From: Edaphobacter lichenicola
GTDB lineage: Bacteria; Acidobacteriota; Terriglobia; Terriglobales; Acidobacteriaceae
NCBI RefSeq assembly: GCF_025264645.1
Contig: NZ_CP073696.1
Location: forward strand, 3,844,001 to 3,908,000
Length of the DNA stretch: 64,000 nt
Reading direction: 5' to 3'
The stretch's first letter is position 1. Every line of letters starts with the position of its first letter. Position numbers and translations under genes: made by a program. The notes under the pieces were generated by a model. It was not told the DNA's origin. It made no database searches and saw only the letters and a program-made list of their open reading frames with translations. Of this stretch, positions 26,104 through 35,618 are shown one piece after another.

Positions 26104-26880
26104 ATGAAGACCATCAAACTTCTCTCCTGGCACGACGACGTCAAAACAAAGGCCGCCAGCCTGAAGCGCCCTGACCTGCGAGTCGATGCAGCACTTCTGG
26201 TCAGCGCCTCAGGCGTAGTGGGGGAGCTCGCACATCTCAACCCGGCCGCCTTGGTATTCGATCTCGATAAGCTCCCCTCCAAGTCGCGTGAGATCGCTCT
26301 CGTACTTCGCTCCAGCAAATCTGCGCGACATATCCCCATCCTCTTCGCCGGAGGCGTGCCCGAAAAGATGGAGCGCATCCGCAGTGAGAATCCCGACGCT
26401 GCCTACGCTGCATGGCCCGAAGCACCAAAGTCGTTGGCAGCGCTTCTGAAACGTCCCCCGTCCGTGCCTGCTATCGCACCGCCTCGCGACTTTTCGACAA
26501 CACCGCTCCTAAAGAAATTAGGTGTCGGCGAAGATATGCAAGTGGCCCTCATCGCCGCCCCCGACGGCTTCGAAGAACTCCTCGGTGATATACCAAAGGG
26601 CACAACGCTCCTCACCCACATCACGCCAAAGACCCACCTTGCCCTCTGCTTTATCCGATCGCTCGAGGACCTGGCCGCGACGCTCAATTTAGTTACCGTT
26701 CGGCTACCAAAGCGAGCCTCTGTCTGGATCGTCCATCCGAAGCGTACGCCCAAACACCGCGTCGATTTCAACCAGATTCACGTCCGCGACGCTGCTCTGG
26801 CGTCGGGTTTGGTCGACTACAAGGTGTGCTCCATCGACGCCGATTGGTCCGCGCTAAAGTTCGCCCACCGCAGGCGCTAA
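26104..26880 (+). CDS. Receiver-like domain fused to a DUF3052-like domain
   Basis: 258 residues from ATG 26104; an earlier in-frame start at 26086 adds six residues and overlaps the likely ribosome site. Residues 1-85 look like a degenerate response-regulator fold (VDAALLVSASG, AALVFDLDKLPSKSREIALVLR, HIPILFAGG) without a clear acidic pocket. Residues about 128-255 (LLKKLGVGEDMQVALIAAPDGFEELLGDIP, WIVHPKR) resemble DUF3052, a small domain of unknown function. The role is unknown; the phospho-acceptor cannot be assigned. It follows the 82-residue gene by 19 nt. Confidence 0.65.
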   Translation: MKTIKLLSWHDDVKTKAASLKRPDLRVDAALLVSASGVVGELAHLNPAALVFDLDKLPSKSREIALVLRSSKSARHIPILFAGGVPEKMERIRSENPDAAYAAWPEAPKSLAALLKRPPSVPAIAPPRDFSTTPLLKKLGVGEDMQVALIAAPDGFEELLGDIPKGTTLLTHITPKTHLALCFIRSLEDLAATLNLVTVRLPKRASVWIVHPKRTPKHRVDFNQIHVRDAALASGLVDYKVCSIDADWSALKFAHRRR

Positions 26881-27004
26881 CCTTCCTGGCAATCGCCTTC
26901 ACCCCGTAAAACGCCTGCATCATCCGATTCTCATGCATCAAGGATAAGCAAGAAGTCGCGAACCCACCCCCTCCTATACTTCCCCTTCAAGGCATAATCA
27001 ATAC

Positions 27005-29932
27005 ATGCCGTCCCTGTGGTCTCCAACCGACTGGCCCCAACGCCTCGCCGAGCTTCAGGCCCCAACCGGCGAGCTCAAAGAAGCGCCCCTGCGCCGCGAT
27101 GTCCGATCGCTCGGTATGCTCCTCGGCGAGGTTCTCCGAGAACAGGCTGGCGACCCGCTCTACGAAGCCGTCGAGGCACTTCGCCGCACCGCCATCGCCC
27201 GCCGCGAGGCCGAAGCACCTCAAAGCGGCGCTCCAAACCAGGCCGACGCCACCGCGCATCTGCAACAAGCGCTCGCCCGTGTCCACACCCTCGACCTCGC
27301 CGCCGCCTACCAGCTCGCCCGCGCCTTCGGCTTCTACTTCGAGCTCATCAACCTCGCCGAGACCAACCACCGCAAGCGCCGCCGCCTCTCTTTGCAACTC
27401 AATCAAACCGCCTCGCCGTCCAGCGCCATCCAGCGCGGCGACCTTCGCGGAACTCTCCGCCGTCTTCGCCAGGCCGGCGTCTCCGCGAACGAAGTTCACT
27501 CCCTTCTCCGGCGCATCTGCGTCTCACCCGTTTTCACCGCACACCCCACCGAGGTCGCTCGCCGCAGCGTCATGTTCAAACGCCGCCGCATCTCCGACCT
27601 CCTCGAGCAACTCGACCGCATCCCCGTCCCCGAGCCACACCTCGAAGCCCTCGAACGCGATCTCCTCGCCGAGATCACTGCGCTCTGGCAGACAGACGAC
27701 GTTCGCAGCGCCCGCCCCACCGTTCGCGACGAGATCCGCATGGCCCTCGACTACTACGAGTCCAGCCTCTTCGACACCCTCCCCGTCCTCTACGCCGAAA
27801 TCGCCGCCGCCATCGCCGCCGAATATCCCAACACCAATCCATGCGCTCCCGCAGAACCTGCGGCATCATTAGAGACGTCACCACCGTCGATCTGCGAGCT
27901 GCCAAGGCTCATCCACTTCGGTTCCTGGATCGGCGGCGACCGCGACGGTAACCCCTTCGTTACTCCGCAGGCCACACGCGAAGCGCTCGCGATGGCGCAC
28001 TCACTCCTCCTCACCCACTATCGCCGCCGCCTGCAAAACGTCTTCGAACAGCTCGCCAGCTCCACCCAGCAGGTCCCCGTCTCCACCCAACTCACCGCCC
28101 TGCTCGATCGCTACCTCACCCAACTCCGTACCGCCGGCCAAAACGCACTCGAGGAACGCTTTCCCCACGAATCCATCCGCCTGTTCATCGCCTGCGTCAT
28201 GATGCGTCTCGGCGCCACACCGCAGTCCGCCGTCCCTGTTCCTTCGAATCCTGCACTCACTCCCTATACTCGCTCTGCAGACCTCCTCTCTGATCTCACC
28301 ACCCTCCGCACATCGCTCATCGAGAACAACGGTCCGCGTCTCGCACAGATGCTTATCGATCCGCTTCTGATGGAGGTTCGTACCTACGGCCTGCATCTGC
28401 AGACGCTCGACATCCGGCAACACGCGCGCGTCCACGCCGCAGCCGTCGCCGAAATCTCCGCATGGTCTGAGGCAAGCTCAGATAAATCGCTCTCCCTGCC
28501 ACCTGCGCTCACCGCGCAGACCGCCGAGGTTCTCGATACGTTCCGCACCATCGCCGAATTGAAGCAGACGTACTCGCCCGAGTCCATCCGCCAGTACGTC
28601 ATCAGTGGCGCCACCAGCGCTGAAGATGTTCTTCACGTCCTCTGGCTTGCGCGCCTTGGTGGAGTGAAAGTCGAAGCTACCTCATCAGACCAAGAGAATC
28701 AGAGCGACGATCCCGGCCTTCAGCCCGTCCCACTCTTCGAGTCCATTGAGGACCTCCAGAATGCCCCGGCCATCATGCGCGAGCTCTGGACCAGCGAAGC
28801 CTACCGTCCCCTCTTGAAAAGTTGGAACCACCATCAGGAGGTCATGCTCGGCTACTCCGACTCCAACAAGGACGGCGGCATGATCACCAGCACCTGGGAG
28901 ATCTACAAAGCTCACCGCGCCCTTCACGAAGTAGCACGCGACTGCGGCATCACACTCCGCCTCTTCCATGGCCGCGGAGGCACCGTAGGTCGTGGCGGCG
29001 GCCCCACCCATCGCGCCATCTTCGCTCAACCCATGAACAGCTTCAGCGGAGAACTTCGGATTACCGAGCAGGGCGAAGTCCTCAACTGGAAGTACTCCGA
29101 TGTCATCCTCGCCGAACGCAATCTCGAACTGATGATCGCGGCAAGCCTCGACGCCTTGGCCCGTCCGGACGCGCTGCTGCAGCACGGCAACAAAATTCCC
29201 CATCTGACTGGCGAAATTCTTCCTGCGTGGGAGATCGCCCTCGACCAACTCTCAGCCACGTCATACGCCTTCTATCGCGAACACATCGTCAACAACCCCG
29301 ACACCTTCACTTACTTCGAGCGAGCCACCCCTGTTGCCGAACTCGAACACGCCCGCCTCGGCTCCCGCCCAGCGAAACGCAGCGGCAAAAAATCCATGGC
29401 CGACCTCCGCGCCATCCCATGGGTCTTCGGCTGGATGCAGTCACGTCAGCTCGTCCCCGCCTACTTCGGCGTCGGACACGCGCTCCATCACTTCATCCAG
29501 TCCACACCTGACGGCCTCGCTCAGCTCCAGACCATGGCCCGCGACTTCCCTCTCTTTCTCGACATCATTCGCAACGTAGAGATGGCTCTTGCCAAGGCTG
29601 ACTTCGGCATCGCACGCCTCTATGCCTCGCTGGTTGAAGACGAGGTCCTCCGCGACCGCGTCTTCACCACCCTCGAAGCCGAGTTCAACCTCACCCACCG
29701 CATGATCCTCGAGATCACAAAGCAGAAATCGCTCCTGCAAGCCAACCCAGTCCTCGAGCGCTCCATACGCCTTCGCAACCCCTACGTCGATCCAATGTCG
29801 CTCATCCAAGTCGAGCTCATTCGCCGCAAGCGCTCTGCTGCCGCCAATAATGAACCCGACTCCCCAGAGCTAGACCGCGCAATCTCCGCCACCATCAACG
29901 GCATCAGCGCCGGTCTCCGCAACACCGGCTGA
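27005..29932 (+). CDS. ppc: Phosphoenolpyruvate carboxylase
   Basis: 975 residues, a little longer than the usual 880-930. It carboxylates PEP to oxaloacetate, refilling the TCA cycle. Catalytic elements are intact: VFTAHPTEVARRS (essential His), WIGGDRDGNPFVT, GYSDSNKDGGMITS (Lys), FHGRGGTVGRGGGPTHRA (mobile loop) and ITEQGEVLNWKYSD. The C-terminus ends RNTG, the family-typical (R/Q)NTG. The extra length is mainly in Ala/Pro-rich insertions near residues 275-290 and 565-580. Monocistronic. Confidence 0.96.
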   Translation: MPSLWSPTDWPQRLAELQAPTGELKEAPLRRDVRSLGMLLGEVLREQAGDPLYEAVEALRRTAIARREAEAPQSGAPNQADATAHLQQALARVHTLDLAAAYQLARAFGFYFELINLAETNHRKRRRLSLQLNQTASPSSAIQRGDLRGTLRRLRQAGVSANEVHSLLRRICVSPVFTAHPTEVARRSVMFKRRRISDLLEQLDRIPVPEPHLEALERDLLAEITALWQTDDVRSARPTVRDEIRMALDYYESSLFDTLPVLYAEIAAAIAAEYPNTNPCAPAEPAASLETSPPSICELPRLIHFGSWIGGDRDGNPFVTPQATREALAMAHSLLLTHYRRRLQNVFEQLASSTQQVPVSTQLTALLDRYLTQLRTAGQNALEERFPHESIRLFIACVMMRLGATPQSAVPVPSNPALTPYTRSADLLSDLTTLRTSLIENNGPRLAQMLIDPLLMEVRTYGLHLQTLDIRQHARVHAAAVAEISAWSEASSDKSLSLPPALTAQTAEVLDTFRTIAELKQTYSPESIRQYVISGATSAEDVLHVLWLARLGGVKVEATSSDQENQSDDPGLQPVPLFESIEDLQNAPAIMRELWTSEAYRPLLKSWNHHQEVMLGYSDSNKDGGMITSTWEIYKAHRALHEVARDCGITLRLFHGRGGTVGRGGGPTHRAIFAQPMNSFSGELRITEQGEVLNWKYSDVILAERNLELMIAASLDALARPDALLQHGNKIPHLTGEILPAWEIALDQLSATSYAFYREHIVNNPDTFTYFERATPVAELEHARLGSRPAKRSGKKSMADLRAIPWVFGWMQSRQLVPAYFGVGHALHHFIQSTPDGLAQLQTMARDFPLFLDIIRNVEMALAKADFGIARLYASLVEDEVLRDRVFTTLEAEFNLTHRMILEITKQKSLLQANPVLERSIRLRNPYVDPMSLIQVELIRRKRSAAANNEPDSPELDRAISATINGISAGLRNTG

Positions 29933-29999
29933 GTTCTCGGCAGACCCCCCGTTTACTTTTGTTGTTTCTGCAGATTTGTTCTCGTCTAGATTTGAACTC

Positions 30000-30851
30000 A
30001 TGCTCACGATCCTGCGTTCGTCTCGTGCTCGGTCCATCCTTGTGTTTCTGTCCGCCTGTTCTCTCGTACCTGCCCTCAAAGCGCAATCGACCGAAGCCGA
30101 CATCAAGACGAGACTGATGGACCAGCCACTCTTTTTACGTGGCTGCTGGGGCGATGACAAGCTACACTTCAACTCCGCCGGGAACCTTAGGGATAAGTCT
30201 AGCGTTGTCGCCTTTACTCTTTGCGGCTTCGAGTTCAAAGAGGCCCGTCTCAAGCAAGATAAGCTCGTTCTCGAAGGTCGGCGAATCGGTCTTGAGTTGA
30301 AAGATGACGAGCAATTCCGCGTTCCGCTTAACGCAGGAAAAATAGGAAGTCAGGAAGACGAATCTATCCATCTAGAAGTCGCAGCCAGTCCGACGGGCAA
30401 CTATGGTCCTGCTCTGGATGCCATCTTCGTTAATGGTCTTCCCAACTTAATTCCGTCGATGCCGTCGTATTGGAAGCCCTATGCTTTGAAATACTTCACT
30501 CCAATGGATGAGGCAGACGCTTCCACCACAGAGCAAACGAGCCAACAATCACCTGCCCCTAAGGCCGCCCGCGTTGGCGGCGCAATCAAGGCACCCAAAC
30601 TACTGCATGCCAAAGAACCAACGTTCAACGATTTGGCACGTAAACTCCAATACAGCGGCGTCGTAGTAGTAAATCTTCACCTCGAGCCAGATGGCACCGT
30701 AACAAATATGTCCATCGTTCATGCGCTGGGAATGGGGCTTGATGAACGGGCTCTCGCGGCTGTACAAAAGTACACTTTCTCCCCCGCCACACAGAACGGC
30801 ATTCCTGTCCTCGTCGAGCTCAATGTCGAAATTAATTTTGAGATATATTGA
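30000..30851 (+). CDS. Exported protein with TonB C-terminal domain
   Basis: 283 residues from ATG 30000, chosen over an ATG 24 nt upstream because it gives a clean signal peptide (ending VPALKAQS). The central 130 residues are unassigned. The last 85 residues match a TonB C-terminal domain (LARKLQYSGVVVVNLHLEPDGTVTNMSIVHALGMGLDERALAAVQKYTF in outline, then PVLVELNVEINF). There is no obvious Pro-rich linker and no membrane anchor after signal cleavage, so it is probably not a canonical energy transducer. Such TonB-fold proteins without ExbB/ExbD are numerous in acidobacteria. Confidence 0.75.
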   Translation: MLTILRSSRARSILVFLSACSLVPALKAQSTEADIKTRLMDQPLFLRGCWGDDKLHFNSAGNLRDKSSVVAFTLCGFEFKEARLKQDKLVLEGRRIGLELKDDEQFRVPLNAGKIGSQEDESIHLEVAASPTGNYGPALDAIFVNGLPNLIPSMPSYWKPYALKYFTPMDEADASTTEQTSQQSPAPKAARVGGAIKAPKLLHAKEPTFNDLARKLQYSGVVVVNLHLEPDGTVTNMSIVHALGMGLDERALAAVQKYTFSPATQNGIPVLVELNVEINFEIY

Positions 30852-31042
30852 AATCCATCTCGCCAACGTTTAGCCGAGTCGAGCTGAGCTTCTCAACGAA
30901 GACTCAGCGCTGATATCCGCAATACAAGCTGGTCCGATTTATTGTTCTAAGCACAATTGTGACCATTTGGGGAACCCGCAGCGGTACTAATTCGTCTCCC
31001 AATTACTTCTCAAAACACCCGGCTCAAACCGAAGGAACCCGA

Positions 31043-33028
31043 ATGCGCTCGCTTGCTTCCACTGCTCTCTTTCTTGCCATCACTTCGCTTGCCTTTGCAC
31101 AAGGTCCGCGGCCGCAGCTCTCACCAGAGGAGACCAAGGCTCTCATCGAAAAGCGCGAAGCCATCGAAAAGCAGCTCGAAGACGTCGCAATCATCGATCG
31201 TAAGGTCATGGTTCCCATGAGCGATGGTGCGCGTATGGCCGCCGACATCTATCGGCCGAAGGACACCAGCAAGAAGTACCCCATCATATTTAGTCGCACC
31301 CCGTATAACTTCAACTTCTGGGATGTGAAGCTGGGCACGTATCGCGACATGAGCCAGGAGCTCGACGCCGTCAAACGCGGGTACGTCCTCATCGAGATGA
31401 ACGAGCGCGGCCACCTCTTCTCCGAGGGCAACTACGACATCCTCGGCGCGCCGCTCTCCGACGCCGACGACCAGTTCAACTGGATGGCCGCGCAACCCTG
31501 GTCCTCCGGCAAGATCGGCCTCATCGGCTGCTCCTCCACCGCCGAGTGGCAGCTCGCAGCCGCATCCCTCGGCAACAAAGCCCTCACCACCATCATTCCG
31601 CAGAGCTTCGGCGCGGGCGTCGGCAAGGTCGGCCCCTACAACGAGCAGGGCAACTGGTACCGCGGCGGCGCCGTGCAGATGCTCTTCATCGACTGGCTCT
31701 ACGGCGAACAAAATCAGGTCCGCCCCACCTTCCCCAAAGACACCCCACAGGCCGATCTCATAAAGGCCTCGAAGCTCTTCGACCTCGCTCCGCAACTCCC
31801 TCCCGTCGACTGGGCCAAAGCCTACGAGCATCTCCCCGAGAAGGACATTATCTCCGCCGTCGACGGCCCTCGCGGCATCTTCTCCGACAAGATGCCCAAC
31901 ACCACCGGCGGCGCCATGATCGAGCGCACACCCAACGACCCAGCCTGGCGCAAAGGCGGCATCTGGCAGTCCGACACCATGCCCATCAACGTTCCCGGCT
32001 TCTGGTTCATGACCTGGTACGACGTCTCCACTGGCCCCAACCTCGCCGCCTATAACTTCGTTCGCTCAACCGCAAAGGGCGAAGCCGCAAACGAGCAGTA
32101 CGCCGTCATCGCCCCCACCCTGCACTGCGGATACAAGCGCGCCAAAGAGGACACCATTATCGGCGAACGCAGCATGGGCGATGCCCGTCTCGACTACGAC
32201 GCCCTCACCTACGGCTGGTTCGATCACTTCCTCAAGGGGGAAGACAACGGCTTCCTCCGGAAGACCCCCAAGGTCCAGTACTTCACCATGGGCATCAACA
32301 AGTGGCAGCACTCAGAGACCTGGCCACCTGAGGGCGCAAAGCCCATCACCCTCACACTCACAAGCGGCGGCCACGCCAACACCCTGCACGGCGACGGCGT
32401 GCTCACCTTCGCCCAACCAGCCGCACCCGCAAAATCAAAGACAAAATCACCCGACGTCGCCGACCTCTTCACCTATGACCCGCTCCACCCCACACCCAGC
32501 TACGGCGGCAACGTCTGCTGCGCTGCCAACACCATCCCCGGCAACGGCGGCGCGCTCGACCAGCGCAAGATGGAAGAGCGGCCAGACATCCTCGTCTACA
32601 CCACCGAACCACTAAAAGAAGGTATCGAAGTTAGCGGCCCCATCACCGCCACGCTCTACGTCTCCTCTGACGTGAAGGACACCGACGTCACCGTCAAGGT
32701 GATCGACGTTCTCCCCGACGGCACCGCCTATAACCTCGACGAGACCATTCAGCGCCTCCGCTACCGTGAAGGAGACGACAAGACCGTCTGGATGGAAAAG
32801 GACAAGGTCTACAAGGTCACGCTCACCCCAATGAACACCAGCAACTACTTCGAGGCCGGCCATAAAATCCGCATCGAGATAGCAGGCTCCAACTTCCCCC
32901 GCTTTGACCGCAACCTCAACACCGGCGGCAACAACTACGACGAGACCACCGCCATCATCGCCCACACCGCCATCCACCACAGCCCCCGATACCCCAGCAC
33001 CCTCACCCTCTCAGTCGTCAAACACTAA
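31043..33028 (+). CDS. Exported CocE/NonD family hydrolase (X-Pro dipeptidyl-peptidase type)
   Basis: 661 residues from ATG 31043 with GAAGGAA upstream; a longer frame to 30959 lacks a signal peptide. A signal peptide ends near LAFAQ. An alpha/beta-hydrolase core (about 50-400) follows the [15 protein letters not shown] and [12 protein letters not shown] pattern of the family. [11 protein letters not shown] corresponds to the nucleophile elbow, with Ser164 likely. A C-terminal jelly-roll domain ([31 protein letters not shown] in outline) is characteristic of CocE/XPDP enzymes. These hydrolases cleave acyl, amide or ester bonds; the substrate here is unknown. Ends 160 nt before a terminator. 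Confidence 0.88.
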   Translation: MRSLASTALFLAITSLAFAQGPRPQLSPEETKALIEKREAIEKQLEDVAIIDRKVMVPMSDGARMAADIYRPKDTSKKYPIIFSRTPYNFNFWDVKLGTYRDMSQELDAVKRGYVLIEMNERGHLFSEGNYDILGAPLSDADDQFNWMAAQPWSSGKIGLIGCSSTAEWQLAAASLGNKALTTIIPQSFGAGVGKVGPYNEQGNWYRGGAVQMLFIDWLYGEQNQVRPTFPKDTPQADLIKASKLFDLAPQLPPVDWAKAYEHLPEKDIISAVDGPRGIFSDKMPNTTGGAMIERTPNDPAWRKGGIWQSDTMPINVPGFWFMTWYDVSTGPNLAAYNFVRSTAKGEAANEQYAVIAPTLHCGYKRAKEDTIIGERSMGDARLDYDALTYGWFDHFLKGEDNGFLRKTPKVQYFTMGINKWQHSETWPPEGAKPITLTLTSGGHANTLHGDGVLTFAQPAAPAKSKTKSPDVADLFTYDPLHPTPSYGGNVCCAANTIPGNGGALDQRKMEERPDILVYTTEPLKEGIEVSGPITATLYVSSDVKDTDVTVKVIDVLPDGTAYNLDETIQRLRYREGDDKTVWMEKDKVYKVTLTPMNTSNYFEAGHKIRIEIAGSNFPRFDRNLNTGGNNYDETTAIIAHTAIHHSPRYPSTLTLSVVKH

Positions 33029-33342
33029 CCGAACGAGATCGATCCCAACTGTTTATCGAGAAAAGAGGTTTCTGATCGGCTTGAAAACCTGTCAAGCCCA
33101 TCAAGCAACAAAACCCGCGCTAATTCTGAACAATCGCGCGGCGTATGAGTTAGCTCCAATCCTTTAAACTAGATACATACCATAGAAGAAGCCCCATGCA
33201 GCCGGGGCTTTTTTTCATCTGCAAAACGGAGTCCAAAGTGCGAGCTTTTACCCAAACCAAAAGACCGCGGAAGAAAAGCCATGCTGACATCTAAGTCGCA
33301 ATGATGCGAAGACTTGGTATAAATTCGGCGGGAAGGGGGAGG
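33029..33342. other. Intergenic region between convergent genes, with terminator
   Basis: 314 nt. It contains the intrinsic terminator of the CocE gene at 33190-33215. The remaining sequence carries no credible gene, promoter or RNA motif. Confidence 0.6.
33190..33215 (+). terminator. Intrinsic terminator of the CocE-family gene
   Basis: Stem AGCCCC (33190-33195) / GGGGCT (33204-33209), loop ATGCAGCC, followed by a run of six T (33210-33215). Confidence 0.8.
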
Positions 33343-34086
33343 TCAGTACCCCTGATCCGCTCGAAACGCTGTCACTTTGTTCTTGGTAAATGTAACCGCC
33401 ATCGGTTTACCCAGATTTGCAAACACCACCATCCGATCCCCGTAAGTCTGACTCGTACTCTTCGACACCTGTCCCAGCGAAAGCTCCACCTGCCGCTCAT
33501 TCATCCCAAGAATGACTTGGTGCGCATCCACCGCCCTCCAGATCTCTGGTCCCCAGTGCTTGTAGAGTTCATGCGGATCGTCATAGAAGAAAATTTCGTC
33601 CGTGTAAAAGGTGTACGCGCCAGCCTGCCGATATCCCACTGGAACCGCATACTCCTTAGTATCGCCCGCAACATTGGGCCGGGTAAATACGAGCAAAACC
33701 TGCTTGTCTCCACCCGGAATGCGAAACGTCGCTGTCTTCGGAGCCACCTGCTCCACCGCATCCTTCACAACAAGCGGCTCGGCGCCCAGCAGCGTCCCCG
33801 CGCTCTTGCCGTATTGAGCCGCGTGCCCGACGAACGGATAGTACTCAAGTTGCCCGCCAGCCGAGACCCACATCGTACTCCCCGCCAAATCCTTGATGTC
33901 CTTCAACGTATCCGGCCGCTTCTTCTTCAAAAAAACCAGATCATCGGCGGGAAGAACCTCACGCGCAGGAGCCTTCACCGAGTTATCCGGAGCATTACGT
34001 TCGTGATAGATCATTCCGACTCGAACACCCACCGCCAGAATCAGCACTACAGTAGCCCCAATTGCTGCCTTTGCTCCATTCTCCAT
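33343..34086 (-). CDS. Membrane-anchored hypothetical protein
   Basis: 247 residues with one N-terminal transmembrane helix (about 6-26) and a periplasmic remainder. The mature part includes a KKKRPDTLKDIKDLAG stretch and a C-terminal region (LGMNERQVELSLGQVSKS, GKPMAVTFTKNKVTAF) reminiscent of small outer-membrane-lipoprotein SmpA/OmlA-like (BamE-type) folds, where a short helix is followed by strands ending in a V-F pattern. That match is only suggestive. The next gene upstream on the same strand, the MFS transporter, ends 37 nt away, so both may be co-transcribed. Confidence 0.65.
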   Translation of the reverse strand: MENGAKAAIGATVVLILAVGVRVGMIYHERNAPDNSVKAPAREVLPADDLVFLKKKRPDTLKDIKDLAGSTMWVSAGGQLEYYPFVGHAAQYGKSAGTLLGAEPLVVKDAVEQVAPKTATFRIPGGDKQVLLVFTRPNVAGDTKEYAVPVGYRQAGAYTFYTDEIFFYDDPHELYKHWGPEIWRAVDAHQVILGMNERQVELSLGQVSKSTSQTYGDRMVVFANLGKPMAVTFTKNKVTAFRADQGY

Positions 34087-34123
34087 CGAATCTCCTCAGC
34101 CCTCGTTTACGGATCACTGAACT

Positions 34124-35461
34124 CTAATCTACCGGCTCTGCCATGCTCAACTCGGGTTGCGGCTCCATCAACGCATCTGCTGTCAAAGCATCGGCCCTAC
34201 GCAACTGAGGAAACAGTCCCGCAGCCGCAGCCGTTACCAGCATCGACCCAGTACCGCCGATCACCACAGCCCGTACTGCACCCCACCAGTGCGCTGTCAG
34301 ACCACTCTCAAATTCTCCAAATTCGTTCGATGCTCCGATAAACAACCAGTTCACCGCGCTCACGCGACCGCGCATCTCCGGCGGCGTCGCCAGTTGCAGC
34401 ACACTTGAACGAACTACCACGCTGACCATGTCGCTTGCGCCCACGATCACCAGCGCTGCCGCGCTCAACCAGATGCTCTTTGACAACCCGAACACGACCG
34501 TCGCAGCGCCGAAGATCCCGACGCATACCAGCATTGTCAGGCCGGCCTTGCGTTTGATCGGTCGCACAACCATCGTAAGCGAAACTGCAAGAGCCCCGAC
34601 CGAAGGCATCGCCCGCAGCAGACCCAATCCGCGCGGCCCAGCGTGGAGAATATCGGTGGCGAAGATCGGCAAAAGCGCCGTCGCTCCCCCCAGAAGAACG
34701 GCAAACAAGTCGAGCGAGATCGATCCCAGCAGCAGTTTCGCTCGCCAAACATACTCAAGTCCGGCAAGCACGGTCTTCATGCTGAACGCCTTTTTCTCGG
34801 TCACCATCTTCGCGTGAATCATACTGACGAGAATAATGAAACCCAACAACATCGCGAGCGTGAAGCTATACACAAGTGGTGCTCCGTTGCACATTGCCGC
34901 GGCGCCTGCCAACGGCAGTGTGAACAGGATTCCTCCCACCGCCGGGCCTGACATATTTGCAATCTGATAGACGGTCGCGCCCCAGGTGACCGCATTCACA
35001 AAGTCTTCCTTTGGCACTAAGCTGGGCAGCATCGCGCTCGCCGCCGGCCCGCTGAATGCCCGTCCTAAACCAATGCCGACCAATACTGCGTAGATCGGCC
35101 ATATCCGGCCATGCTGCAGAGCACTCGCGCTCAATGACAACCACAGCAACACAGCAGTACAACAGGCCTGCAGCCCATAACAAAGCAGGATGATCTTTCT
35201 GCGGTCGTACCGGTCCGCTGCATGGCCCGCTGCCAACATGACAAACAAACCAGGAAGAAAAAGTGCGAGTCCCGTATATCCGAGATCAAGCGCCGAGTGC
35301 GTCAAAGCATAAACCTGCCATGCAACGGCGACCGACTGCGCCTCTGCCCCCAGAATCACCATCAACCGCGCCGCCTGATACAGCCGAAAGTCACGCGACT
35401 TGAATGCAGAGCGATAATCCTTCCCTACCGCTAGACTCCCTCGCTCCGAACCATCCGCCAT
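34124..35461 (-). CDS. MFS transporter, EntS-like exporter family
   Basis: 445 residues, 12 predicted helices. Motif A-like GHAADRYDRRKIIL follows helix 2, and GRAFSGPAASAMLPSLVPKEDFVNAVTW is the conserved MFS_3 region after helix 4. DMVSVVVRSSVLQLATPPEMRGRVSAVNW in the second half is likewise typical of the EntS-like exporters. Substrate unknown. It begins 5 nt inside the family's usual cytoplasmic tail (ADGSERGSLAVGKDYRSAFKS) without a signal peptide. The TolC-like gene on the same strand starts 1.6 kb upstream. Confidence 0.87.
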   Translation of the reverse strand: MADGSERGSLAVGKDYRSAFKSRDFRLYQAARLMVILGAEAQSVAVAWQVYALTHSALDLGYTGLALFLPGLFVMLAAGHAADRYDRRKIILLCYGLQACCTAVLLWLSLSASALQHGRIWPIYAVLVGIGLGRAFSGPAASAMLPSLVPKEDFVNAVTWGATVYQIANMSGPAVGGILFTLPLAGAAAMCNGAPLVYSFTLAMLLGFIILVSMIHAKMVTEKKAFSMKTVLAGLEYVWRAKLLLGSISLDLFAVLLGGATALLPIFATDILHAGPRGLGLLRAMPSVGALAVSLTMVVRPIKRKAGLTMLVCVGIFGAATVVFGLSKSIWLSAAALVIVGASDMVSVVVRSSVLQLATPPEMRGRVSAVNWLFIGASNEFGEFESGLTAHWWGAVRAVVIGGTGSMLVTAAAAGLFPQLRRADALTADALMEPQPELSMAEPVD

Positions 35462-35618
35462 AGCCTATGTTTTCACACTTCTGCTACGAAGATGTCACCA
35501 TATGGCGGGAGATCTGCCTGTGCATCGCTCAAGTGCGCTCCGATTTATATCGAGGGGAACGGAGGAGGTACCAATCCACGCAGGTCTCAGTCGGTAGCGA
35601 AGGTGATCGCTAATAAGA